DNA from: Clostridium acetobutylicum ATCC 824
GTDB taxonomy: Bacteria > Bacillota > Clostridia > Clostridiales > Clostridiaceae
DNA: 64,000 nt
NCBI RefSeq assembly: GCF_000008765.1
Contig: NC_003030.1
Coordinates: 3,754,001 to 3,818,000, forward strand
Direction of reading: 5' to 3'
Shown here: one piece after another, positions 54,833 through 63,249 of the stretch
How the letters are laid out: every line of letters begins with the position of its first letter
Position numbering within the stretch: the stretch's first letter is position 1
The notes under the pieces: generated by a model
Told to the model about the DNA's origin: nothing
Seen by the model: only the letters and a program-made list of their open reading frames with translations
Database searches by the model: none
Program-made: the position numbers and the translations under genes

Positions 54833-55759
54833 TTAAAGTAATTTACTTATCATTTCCATATTAGGAATACTCATATTTAAATCTTTTCCTGTTTTAAGCA
54901 TTCCTTTAAAGTTATCCTTCATTTCATCTATCGCTTTTAATGCATGCGCAGTATATCGCTGCATTATTGGATTTTTCTTAAAGTTACGTCTAAACATTGG
55001 ATAGAGCAGAAAAAATGGCATAGACATCATTTTTACTTCTGGATAATCTTTTAGATTGACACCTTTTCTTTCACATATTTTGTACCCTTCAATCATAGCT
55101 CTAAAGCATATTTTTGTTAACTTTTTATCCTTTAAAAGCTCATCTAAGTTATTATATTTTGAGAGTCCAACCCCAAGAGGGGCCGAGCCAACATTATGCA
55201 CCCATAACCAATGAAGTATATTTGATGGTATCTCAGGTTCAATTCTGCAGTCTTTAAAAGCTCTTACTACAACTTCTAATAATGGTTTTTGAACTTCATA
55301 TACGCTTCCAAGGGATATATCATTACCAATATTGGCCCAAAGTAAATCTCCCTTAAAAGTTCCACCCCCTCCAGCATAGCCCATAATATATTGTTCTTTT
55401 CTTAATAATTTATCTATTTCGTAAGTTCCTCCCCAATTCAAAGTAAAGATTAAAAACTTTGCGTTAGATGCTTTCTTAACTAATGTCTTAATTGCCTCCT
55501 CTAATTGATAAGTATTTACTGGAAGTATTATAAAATCATAGTTTTCAGTTACTTCTGTGACGCATTTATACGTGTATTCTCCTTCAGTATTCATATTCTT
55601 TTTATCATTGCGTTCATCTATAATGTCATAAGGTATCGTCTTACCATTCATAACCTTCATCTTATCCTCTCTAACAAAATGAGTAACATCATGATGTTTT
55701 GAGAGTGCATATGCATATAGTGTGCCAATAACACCTGTACCTAATATTAATATTTTCAT
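54833..55759 (-). CDS. ketopantoate reductase-like (ApbA/PanE family) protein
   Basis: 308 residues. N-terminal NADPH-binding Rossmann motif MKILILGTGVIGTLYAYAL, a conserved Asn/Lys region (FILPVNTYQLEEAI), and a C-terminal helical domain. The typical PanE C-terminal Lys/Asn/Ser set is not obvious, so the substrate may not be ketopantoate. The ATG at 55759 follows GGGAGG by 7 nt. First gene of a two-gene unit with the TetR regulator. Confidence 0.83.
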   Translation of the reverse strand: MKILILGTGVIGTLYAYALSKHHDVTHFVREDKMKVMNGKTIPYDIIDERNDKKNMNTEGEYTYKCVTEVTENYDFIILPVNTYQLEEAIKTLVKKASNAKFLIFTLNWGGTYEIDKLLRKEQYIMGYAGGGGTFKGDLLWANIGNDISLGSVYEVQKPLLEVVVRAFKDCRIEPEIPSNILHWLWVHNVGSAPLGVGLSKYNNLDELLKDKKLTKICFRAMIEGYKICERKGVNLKDYPEVKMMSMPFFLLYPMFRRNFKKNPIMQRYTAHALKAIDEMKDNFKGMLKTGKDLNMSIPNMEMISKLL

Positions 55760-55775
55760 ATTCTTTCCTCCCAAT

Positions 55776-55798
55776 ATTAAACCGACTGTTGGTTTAAT
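55776..55798. promoter_or_regulatory. TetR-type operator palindrome
   Basis: ATTAAACC-GACTGTT-GGTTTAAT: 8-bp perfect arms around 7 nt, 16 nt upstream of the PanE-like start and overlapping its leader. Probable site of the adjacent TetR regulator. Confidence 0.65.
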
Positions 55799-55956
55799 TA
55801 TATATTAAAAAAATATTACATTCAAGTTATTAACAAATTAAAACATATGTTAGCATATCATTATAGCTTCTTTTAATAACTTAAAAAATATAGCTAGCGA
55901 AAACTTATTTAATTTATCTAATACCAATTATAAATAAAATTACAGGAGTTACTTCT

Positions 55957-55992
55957 TTGTTTAATAAAATAGATTCCAATAATATAGAATAA
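55957..55992 (+). CDS. possible 11-codon leader peptide of the ABC-2 operon
   Basis: TTG at 55957 with AGGAG 8 nt upstream opens an 11-codon frame (MFNKIDSNNIE) that stops at 55990-55992, 22 nt before a terminator hairpin. This is the arrangement of ribosome-controlled attenuators upstream of antibiotic-resistance ABC genes. No promoter was fixed, so it may be chance. The remaining 55800-56014 sequence is AT-rich with nothing else seen. Confidence 0.3.
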   Translation: MFNKIDSNNIE

Positions 55993-56014
55993 CTCTACCT
56001 AAAATATTTCTTTA

Positions 56015-56057
56015 AAATCAACCGTTATAATCAATCTTTCGGTTGATTTGTTTTTTT
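56015..56057 (+). terminator. terminator hairpin in the leader of the ABC-2 operon
   Basis: AAATCAACCG/CGGTTGATTT, 10 bp, followed by TGTTTTTTTG, 50 nt before the ABC ATPase start. No plus-strand gene ends upstream of it for almost 2 kb, so it terminates a leader transcript. Confidence 0.78.
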
Positions 56058-56106
56058 GTCACAAATGATACTATAAAATTACACTTAAACCGAAGGGAGA
56101 TAAAAC

Positions 56107-57045
56107 ATGGAAAATATAATTGAAGTTAAAAACTTAAAAAAGAGTTATAAGAACTTAACTGCTGTGAATGAAATAAGCTTTTATGTAAAAGAAGGTGAAA
56201 TTCTAGGTTTCTTAGGACCTAATGGCGCTGGTAAAAGCACCACAATAAATATTCTTTCAACAGCATTAAAATATGATAGTGGTCAAATTAATTTTATGGG
56301 TAAACCAATTAAAGATGACATGATAAATATAAAAAAAAATATAGGCATTGTACCCCAGGATTTAGCCATATATGAAGATGTAAGCGCAGAGAAAAATGTA
56401 AGATTCTTTGCAAGTCTATATTCCCTAAAAGGTAATGCTTTAAAAGAAAAAACTAAACAAGCGCTTGAGTTCGTTGGTTTATATGATAGAAAAGATGATA
56501 AACCTAAAACCTTTTCTGGTGGTATGAAAAGAAGGCTCAATATTGCTTGTGCTATAGCCCACAATCCTAAACTTATAATAATGGATGAGCCCACCGTTGG
56601 AATAGATCCTCAATCAAGAAATCATATTTTAACTTCTATAAAAAAGCTTCAAAAAATGGGAGCGACTATAATATATACAACTCACTACATGGAAGAAGTT
56701 GAAGAAATATCTGACCGCATAATAATAATGGATCATGGTAGCATAATTGCAGAAGGTACAAAAGAAAAGCTAAAGGAATCTATTGAAGATGAAAAAGTAT
56801 ATGTAATATCTGCTGATAATACTGATGCCCTTAAAAGTACTGACTTCTTTCAAATTGAGGGAGTTAAAAAAGTAACAATATCTAAAAACTCTGTGGAAAT
56901 AATCTGTCTAAACACTGTAGAAAACTTAGATAAGATAATCATAACTATGATAAACAAAAACTGTAAGGTGAGTAATATAACTACCAATACCTCATCACTT
57001 GAAAGAGTATTTTTAAATCTTACAGGAAAAAGCTTGAGAGACTAG
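56107..57045 (+). CDS. ABC-2 exporter ATP-binding protein (DrrA/daunorubicin type)
   Basis: 312 residues. Walker A GPNGAGKSTT, Q-loop VPQD, signature FSGGMKRRL, Walker B LIIMDEPTVGIDP, H-loop YTTHYMEE, plus a C-terminal extension of about 90 residues (DUF4162-like) as in drug-export ATPases. AAGGGAG precedes the ATG. First of four genes: ATPase, two permeases, LAL regulator. Confidence 0.93.
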   Translation: MENIIEVKNLKKSYKNLTAVNEISFYVKEGEILGFLGPNGAGKSTTINILSTALKYDSGQINFMGKPIKDDMINIKKNIGIVPQDLAIYEDVSAEKNVRFFASLYSLKGNALKEKTKQALEFVGLYDRKDDKPKTFSGGMKRRLNIACAIAHNPKLIIMDEPTVGIDPQSRNHILTSIKKLQKMGATIIYTTHYMEEVEEISDRIIIMDHGSIIAEGTKEKLKESIEDEKVYVISADNTDALKSTDFFQIEGVKKVTISKNSVEIICLNTVENLDKIIITMINKNCKVSNITTNTSSLERVFLNLTGKSLRD

Positions 57046-57056
57046 GAGGATTTTTT

Positions 57057-57797
57057 ATGAATTTATTAAAAATAACCAAAAGAGATTTTATTAATACAGC
57101 CAAAAATCCTACATTACTTCTTTGCAATACAGCTTTTGCACTTCTTTTAATAGGCATCTTTGGCTTTATAACAAAAAATAGCTATGGAAACACTGTAACT
57201 TCATATGATTATTATGGAATAACTATGATAGTATATTTTATTTTTATGATTCCCCTAACCACTTCAAACACCTTTATGGAGAAAAAGATAAAGCCTGGTA
57301 ACGTAAGACTTGTTTATTCTCCTACCCATACCTCTATCATTTTTTTATCAAAGATACTGGCGTCTTTCATATTTGCAATTTTGTGTTACACCTGTTTGCT
57401 ATTGATGGAAATTTATCTTTTAGGCATAAACGTTGGAGGGCATAACTTTATATACCTCATAGTAATTGTTATATTTTTTACATTCGCCTTATGCTGTTTT
57501 GGTGCTTTTATGTGCTGCATTTTTAAAAGTGAGGAAGCTGCAAATAAAATTATGTCACCCATTATAACTTTATTCTCTATATTTGGAGGTATGTTTTTTC
57601 CAGTAGACAGCCTTGGTAGTGCTGTGAAGCTTCTCTCCTATCTCTCCCCTGCAAAATGGGTTACTGAGTGCATATTCAAAATAATTTATGATAATAACTT
57701 CTCTCTGTTTTTACCATTTATATTGGCTTGCATAGTCATTTCTTTAATTTTTATTTTCTTATGCAAAATAATTTTTAAACCGGAGGAATATATATAA
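57057..57797 (+). CDS. ABC-2 type permease, subunit 1
   Basis: 246 residues with six predicted TMs (for example PTLLLCNTAFALLLIGIFGF, MIVYFIFMIPLTTS, FIYLIVIVIFFTFALCCFGAF in part). ABC-2 membrane domain. AGGAGG precedes the ATG; its stop overlaps the next start by 1 nt. Confidence 0.88.
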   Translation: MNLLKITKRDFINTAKNPTLLLCNTAFALLLIGIFGFITKNSYGNTVTSYDYYGITMIVYFIFMIPLTTSNTFMEKKIKPGNVRLVYSPTHTSIIFLSKILASFIFAILCYTCLLLMEIYLLGINVGGHNFIYLIVIVIFFTFALCCFGAFMCCIFKSEEAANKIMSPIITLFSIFGGMFFPVDSLGSAVKLLSYLSPAKWVTECIFKIIYDNNFSLFLPFILACIVISLIFIFLCKIIFKPEEYI

Positions 57798-58789
57798 TGA
57801 TTATAATTAATATATTTAAAAATAATTTATCTAGACTACTTTGTAAAAAAGCTATACTACTGACATCCATTATTTTTATTCCTCTCATGATAATAGGTGG
57901 TGTATACTTTACTTCAAAAATGGACACCAAGGCAAATATAGCTATAGTTACTAAAAATAAAAATATAACCTTTAATAACAAGTATGTTAAAATAACAACC
58001 TTAAGTGAAAAACCAGCTTTATCAGAGCTTGTTTTGAATAAATACGATGCTGTAGTCACTTATTCAGATAATATCCATTTTAAAATCACCACAATAAAAA
58101 GCAATAAACTAAAGCATGAACTTAATACATTTTTAAAAAATCCTAAGGCAAAATCTAATTTTAAGGAAGCTAGTGCAGGAACTCGCGGCACAGGAACTAA
58201 TATACTAGGTTTTTTGATTCTACTACTTGCAACGCAGGAAATTCAGTTTATGCTACTTTATCCTGAAGACAGAGATCTAGGGACCTTTAGAAGGATATTA
58301 ATTTCCCCTACTTCTTTTATTAAGTATTTGCTTAGTGAGGGTATCTTTGATTTTGTAGTTGCATTCATTCCATCCTATATAGCTATATTAATTACTAAGG
58401 AAATTTTTAAGGTTACTATAGGTTTTAATTATCTTGCGTTAGCTGGTCTACTTTCATTATTATTAATCTTTGGTACTTCCTTTGCCTTATTAATAACCTC
58501 TATTATAGATGATGTTGACAATGCGGCCATGCTCGGAACCTTCATCGTACTTCTATGCTCTATTTTATCTGGAAGCTTCTACTCCTTTACTGACGATAAC
58601 AAAATTCTATCTGCCATAGTTAGTGCAATTCCGTATAAGCAGTATTTAACCTTATCACAAGGTATCGAAAGTGGTAGAAGTATTTCTAATTACTCTAGTC
58701 AAGTTCTGTATATTATATCAATTACTTTGGTTTTCTTCATTCTAGGAACTTTGGTTACAAGAAAAAATTTGCAAAACGGAAAGTACTAG
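57797..58789 (+). CDS. ABC-2 type permease, subunit 2
   Basis: 330 residues. One N-terminal TM (LTSIIFIPLMIIGGVYF), an extracellular loop of about 120 residues, and five C-terminal TMs. ABC-2/NatB-like layout. Start coupled to the previous stop (TAATG). The two permeases and the ATPase probably form one exporter of an unknown compound. Confidence 0.86.
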   Translation: MIIINIFKNNLSRLLCKKAILLTSIIFIPLMIIGGVYFTSKMDTKANIAIVTKNKNITFNNKYVKITTLSEKPALSELVLNKYDAVVTYSDNIHFKITTIKSNKLKHELNTFLKNPKAKSNFKEASAGTRGTGTNILGFLILLLATQEIQFMLLYPEDRDLGTFRRILISPTSFIKYLLSEGIFDFVVAFIPSYIAILITKEIFKVTIGFNYLALAGLLSLLLIFGTSFALLITSIIDDVDNAAMLGTFIVLLCSILSGSFYSFTDDNKILSAIVSAIPYKQYLTLSQGIESGRSISNYSSQVLYIISITLVFFILGTLVTRKNLQNGKY

Positions 58790-58852
58790 CTTGTATTATT
58801 AATTCTTAGATTATAGAATATAAGTATCAAAATTGGATTCAAGGGTGATTAA

Positions 58853-61441
58853 ATGAATAATAATTTAAGATTTATAAAGACAAAATTTGTTATTCCTTCT
58901 CCAAGGAAAAACTATATAAAAAGAGCGAAACTTATAAATGAATTAAATAATTTATTTGACTACAAGCTTATAGTTATAAAAGCCCCTGCCGGTAGTGGTA
59001 AATCTACACTAGTGTCATCCTTTATAAAGGAGAAAAAACTTTCTAACGTTAAATGGATAAACCTAGATGAAAGTAATAATGAAATTTATTCATTCTTTAG
59101 TTACCTTATTTCTGCATTATCGCCTTATCTTGAGGATAAAACAGATGCTTTAATACAATCCATTAGCTGCATGACGAAAAAAGAAGATATCCTTGAGATA
59201 ATATCTTTTTTAGTAAATGAAATTTCTTCTTATGAAAAGCCTATTATACTCGTATTTGATGACTATCACTATATCAAAGAGCCATTTTTAAATTCTACTT
59301 TAGAGAGGCTTATAAAATACTCTCCAAGCAACATTCACTACATTTTTATCACAAGAGAAAGCCTCCCTATTTATCTTGGAGAAATGAGAATTAGAAATGA
59401 AATCTTAGAAGTAAATGAAAATGAACTAAAGTTCTCAAAAAAGGAATGCTCTGATTTTATAAAAAGTACACTAAACACTCCTCTTGAGTCTTATGATATT
59501 AATAAAATTTATACAATTTCCGAAGGCTGGATAGGTGGAATACAGCTAACCTCATTAGCCTTTAAAAATAGTAAAGATCTTTCCATAAAGGTATTAAACA
59601 AATACGTAGTTGATTACCTTACAGAAGAAATATTAAAAGGCCTTAGCAACTCTGAAAAAGACTTTTTAATAAAAACTTCTATTATGAGCTATTTCAACTC
59701 TGAGCTATGTAATGAGATTTTACAAATAGAAAATTCAGATGAAATAATAAATTCTCTCTTAAATAAAAATCTATTTATAATAACATTGGACGAGGAAGAT
59801 GGTTTATTTAGATATCATCATCTTTTTAAAGAATTCTTGAATACTAACTTTAATAAGCTACCTGACAGTACTAGAAAGCAATTCCACTTAAATGCTTATA
59901 CTTCTCTAAAAAACAGTGGAGATATTAGTGAAGCCATTATTCACCTAATTAAAATAAAAGAATACCAAAAAGCTTCCTCTGAGTTAGAAAAGAATATTGA
60001 AGATACTAGCTGCATTTCTTTAATTAGATTGATCCCATTAGATGCTTTAATTAATAGTAATGAGCTTATTATTCAAAAGATCTTTTACCACTATTCAAAT
60101 ATGCAAATTGATGAATGCAAAAGTATTATTAGCTATTTAGAGAGCTTTAAAAAGCCTGAACTTACAGCCCTTGCAAATATATTTAAATTATATGTATATG
60201 ATTTTTGTAATTCCATGACCCTGGAAGATTTAAATATTGTTAAGACCTTCAAGCTAACTGATATTACAAAAGCAATACTATATTTAAACATCTCACCAGC
60301 CTTTATGATTCAAGGTGAATATGAAAAGATTTTATATTATTCCAAAGAAAGTGATAAAATAGCTACCAAATATAATATTGTATTTTTAAGTGTATTTTCT
60401 AAATGTCTAATAGCCTCCGTACTAGAAGAACAAGGTAAGCTTTCTGATACCTTAAAAGTCTATAATGATTTAGATACCTTGATAGAGAAGAATAAATTTA
60501 TTAGCGGTTTTAAATTTCTGGTACACTTAGGGGTTGCTGGAGTTCATATGAAAAAATATGATCTTGAAAATACCGAAAAATTTTTAAACCTATCTTTAAG
60601 TGGTCTTAAACTAAACTATCCTTTTATAAGCAGAGCTATACTTTACAACTTAATGGAATTGTATTTTTTAAAAGGAGACCTTGAAAAAGGTAGCCTAACG
60701 AAAAGAGATTTGGTAGATAATTATTTAAACTCTCACTCCCTTTTACCTTGCCAAATTCACTCTGCCAAGCTTAAATACACTTTACCACAAGGTAATTATG
60801 AATTAGAAGAATTAAAAGAATATAAATCTTTAGTGGAAGATACAATAAATATGTCACATATCTATTTAACACCTGAAGACAATGTTGTTTATTCAAGAGT
60901 ACTATTTATTCTTGGTGAAAAAGAAAAGGCACTAGCTCTTTTAGATAAAACCTTAAAGGATTGCAGACACTTATCAATATTAATTCACCTTGTAGAAGGC
61001 CTTATAGTTAAAGCTCTAATCTTAAAAGAAGATTCAAAAGTCCAAAAAAGAGAATTGTTTAATGTTTTAAGAGAGGCTCTACATTACGGTATTGAAAGTG
61101 AATACTTAAGAGCATTTATTGTTGAAGGAGAGAAAATTTTAAAAATAATTAAGCTTCTTCAAAACGATGTAGACATAACTCTAACAAAAAAGGAAAAGAA
61201 CTTCATTGATAAGATATACAAATTAGTAACTCCTATTAAAGAATGCATTTTAAGTGAACGTGAGCTTGAGGTTCTTGAAGTTCTTTGTGATGGAAATTCC
61301 AACAAAGAAATTGGCAGTATATTAAACATTTCCCTTTCTACTGTAAAAACACATATGATAAATATATATTCAAAACTACATGTATCAAACAGACTTCAAG
61401 CTGTAGAAAAGGCAAAAGAACTTAATCTATTGCAAAGATAA
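58853..61441 (+). CDS. MalT/LuxR-type ATP-dependent regulator (LAL/STAND)
   Basis: 862 residues. An N-terminal NTPase with Walker A KAPAGSGKSTL (43-53), Walker B PIILVFDDYHYI, a long TPR-like helical middle (about 340-780), and a C-terminal LuxR helix-turn-helix (LSERELEVLEVL ... NKEIGSILNISLSTVKTHM, in parts, about 797-855). LAL proteins are usually activators that respond to a small molecule. It is 63 nt behind the exporter genes and probably governs them. GGGTGA lies upstream of the ATG. Confidence 0.9.
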   Translation: MNNNLRFIKTKFVIPSPRKNYIKRAKLINELNNLFDYKLIVIKAPAGSGKSTLVSSFIKEKKLSNVKWINLDESNNEIYSFFSYLISALSPYLEDKTDALIQSISCMTKKEDILEIISFLVNEISSYEKPIILVFDDYHYIKEPFLNSTLERLIKYSPSNIHYIFITRESLPIYLGEMRIRNEILEVNENELKFSKKECSDFIKSTLNTPLESYDINKIYTISEGWIGGIQLTSLAFKNSKDLSIKVLNKYVVDYLTEEILKGLSNSEKDFLIKTSIMSYFNSELCNEILQIENSDEIINSLLNKNLFIITLDEEDGLFRYHHLFKEFLNTNFNKLPDSTRKQFHLNAYTSLKNSGDISEAIIHLIKIKEYQKASSELEKNIEDTSCISLIRLIPLDALINSNELIIQKIFYHYSNMQIDECKSIISYLESFKKPELTALANIFKLYVYDFCNSMTLEDLNIVKTFKLTDITKAILYLNISPAFMIQGEYEKILYYSKESDKIATKYNIVFLSVFSKCLIASVLEEQGKLSDTLKVYNDLDTLIEKNKFISGFKFLVHLGVAGVHMKKYDLENTEKFLNLSLSGLKLNYPFISRAILYNLMELYFLKGDLEKGSLTKRDLVDNYLNSHSLLPCQIHSAKLKYTLPQGNYELEELKEYKSLVEDTINMSHIYLTPEDNVVYSRVLFILGEKEKALALLDKTLKDCRHLSILIHLVEGLIVKALILKEDSKVQKRELFNVLREALHYGIESEYLRAFIVEGEKILKIIKLLQNDVDITLTKKEKNFIDKIYKLVTPIKECILSERELEVLEVLCDGNSNKEIGSILNISLSTVKTHMINIYSKLHVSNRLQAVEKAKELNLLQR

Positions 61442-61507
61442 TAAAAAAGGTTGCTAAGGCTACTGCAACTTCTCATACTAAATATGATAAATAACTCTCA
61501 TTGTCAT

Positions 61508-61535
61508 CACCAGCTTTTGCTGGTGTTTTGTTTTA
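61508..61535 (+). terminator. terminator of the ABC-2/LAL operon
   Basis: CACCAGC-TTTT-GCTGGTG, 7 bp GC-rich stem, then TTTTGTTTT. 61536-61660 is otherwise featureless, apart from a pyrimidine-rich run near 61610-61630. Confidence 0.82.
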
Positions 61536-61662
61536 TTATACAATTATTTTTAAATATCCATGAATAAGCATTATAATCGGTTGATCCTCACAATAGAAAA
61601 CGTTTTTTCGCCCTCCTCCCTTTTTTTCTATATATTTTAATCTTTTCAACTATATTCATTTA

Positions 61663-61691
61663 TTGACAATTTTATTCATAAACTCTATGAT
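61663..61691 (+). promoter_or_regulatory. promoter of the small secreted protein cassette
   Basis: TTGACA (61663-61668), 17-nt spacer, TATGAT (61686-61691), about 70 nt upstream of the start codon. Confidence 0.85.
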
Positions 61692-61692
61692 T

Positions 61693-61735
61693 TATATAGG
61701 CATTATTACTTTTTTTGTATAATATTGCCTATATA
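61693..61735. promoter_or_regulatory. inverted repeat just downstream of the cassette promoter
   Basis: TATATAGGCA (61693-61702) and TGCCTATATA (61726-61735), perfect 10-bp arms, 23-nt spacer, covering the predicted transcription start. It could be an operator for a dimeric regulator or a 5' UTR hairpin. Confidence 0.6.
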
Positions 61736-61761
61736 ATAAAAATTAAATGGAGGTATTTTAA

Positions 61762-62154
61762 ATGAAAAATTTGAAAAAAAAATTATTGAGCGCAGGAGTA
61801 ATTTTATCTGTTACATTAGGTGCTTCTTTACCAGTACTTGCAAATAACTATGTTACTTCTGATTATTTTGTATATGGCAATGGTTCAAACTGGCAAGCTT
61901 CATTAACAGTAGAACCAGGACAAGCTCGTACAACAACATATGCAAATCCAGGAACATCAGTCCATGTATATACAAGATGTACAGCTAGTAATGGAAATAC
62001 ACTAAATGCATTTGGTGAAATGAATGGAGCTAACGCACTTGTTGCAACTACAGGATACGTTAACGGAACTGCTTGGAATGGATACCACGGTGTTTATGAT
62101 TTGAATGGAACTGTTCATGTTGCATCTCCAGCCGATGGGGAATTCTGGCAATAA
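61762..62154 (+). CDS. small secreted protein, family not recognised (bacteriocin-like context)
   Basis: 130 residues. A clear signal peptide (MKNLKKKLLSAGVILSVTLGAS..., cleavage near VLANN), then a roughly 103-residue mature part rich in Thr, Asn, Gly, Tyr and aromatic residues, beta-strand-like, with a single Cys (YTRCTAS) and a C-terminal GYHGVYDL ... GEFWQ. No lipobox, anchor or repeats. GGAGG precedes the ATG. A strong terminator follows, so it is probably made in excess over the two membrane genes downstream. The gene order secreted peptide/membrane proteins recalls lactococcin-972-type loci, but I see no convincing sequence match. Confidence 0.8.
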   Translation: MKNLKKKLLSAGVILSVTLGASLPVLANNYVTSDYFVYGNGSNWQASLTVEPGQARTTTYANPGTSVHVYTRCTASNGNTLNAFGEMNGANALVATTGYVNGTAWNGYHGVYDLNGTVHVASPADGEFWQ

Positions 62155-62237
62155 CTTTGTATATGCGTTAAATATATATACAAATAGTAAATAAATATAT
62201 TTGAACTTATATTTATAGAAAGCTATTGATATTAGTA

Positions 62238-62302
62238 ATGCTATCACAGAAAAGTACTATATAACATTGTACCTTTCTGTGATAGCATAAATATTTTTTT
62301 AT
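62238..62302 (+). terminator. strong terminator after the small secreted protein gene
   Basis: A 20-bp stem with one mismatch (62238-62257 with 62269-62288) followed by AAATATTTTTTT, 84 nt past the stop and 42 nt before the lipoprotein gene. Partial read-through would give unequal expression. Confidence 0.9.
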
Positions 62303-62329
62303 TTATATTTAAACTTTGGAGGTTTATCA

Positions 62330-63244
62330 ATGAAGAAAAAAATTCTTATTTTATTAGTTATATTAATTCTAATACTAACTAGTGTAGGATGTAAGAAAAC
62401 AATACCAAGTTCGCGTAATGCCAATATTTCAACCCTAACTAATACTCAATCTAAAAGAAAAATAAGAACTGCGCAAGCTGGATTCGTATTTAATAACTCT
62501 AGCGATTTTAAGAATGATATATATAATCTTAATACTGATATTATAGATGGAATTTTCAAAATTAATATTAATATAAACACAGAAATGAACTTATTAGTAA
62601 TGATTGATTATCATCCAGTTACCTTTAAAGTAAACGGTACAGAAACTTCCTTATATAAATTTATAATTAATAACAAAGAACAAGATATACCTTTAAGCGT
62701 TAATACCCAGGGATTAAGCAATGGCACCCATCTTTTATCCTTTGCTTATTATGCTACCAAAGAAATCACAAATTTTAATTCCTTATTTATTTCTTACAAG
62801 GTTATTAAAGCATCCTCTGAAGGTTCAATTAAGATTAACGAAAATAAATTAACACAATTTGAAATCCTAAATAAAGAATATGGATTTATGAATATATCAA
62901 AGGAAAATTTAGAAGATAAGAAATACAATAATAGAATTAAACAGATAATTGTAAAAAGGGGAGAAGAAACATATATACCTCTTGTGTGTGGTGGTTGTAG
63001 TAATCAGAGTTCATATGCTTTTCAATTTCTATTAAATGGTCAAATATATTCTATAGATGATTCAGAATACAAAACAGTAGATATACCAAAGGGCAAATCA
63101 TTATATAAAATGGTGAAAATCAAAGCACCAACACAACCGGGCAGCTATCACGGATTTTTCGTTTGCTATGCTAATCCATTAAATACTAACAAATTTTATC
63201 CCCAGGCATTTTTGGCAGATAAAATAAATATTATTGTGGAGTAA
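62330..63244 (+). CDS. lipoprotein of unknown family
   Basis: 304 residues. Signal peptide with lipobox LTSVGC (Cys at about 21), then an extracytoplasmic domain of beta-rich sequence with a later Cys pair (LVCGGCSNQSS) and C-terminal PTQPGSYHGFFVCYAN. No known domain recognised. GGAGG precedes the ATG. Six nt separate it from the permease gene that follows, so the two are a unit; it may serve as a substrate-binding, immunity or adaptor lipoprotein. Confidence 0.8.
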   Translation: MKKKILILLVILILILTSVGCKKTIPSSRNANISTLTNTQSKRKIRTAQAGFVFNNSSDFKNDIYNLNTDIIDGIFKINININTEMNLLVMIDYHPVTFKVNGTETSLYKFIINNKEQDIPLSVNTQGLSNGTHLLSFAYYATKEITNFNSLFISYKVIKASSEGSIKINENKLTQFEILNKEYGFMNISKENLEDKKYNNRIKQIIVKRGEETYIPLVCGGCSNQSSYAFQFLLNGQIYSIDDSEYKTVDIPKGKSLYKMVKIKAPTQPGSYHGFFVCYANPLNTNKFYPQAFLADKINIIVE

Positions 63245-63249
63245 CGTAT

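Noticed and set aside
61762-62154. Calling the small secreted protein a lactococcin 972 homologue
   Set aside because: Only the gene order and export signal agree; I cannot align the diagnostic residues with confidence.
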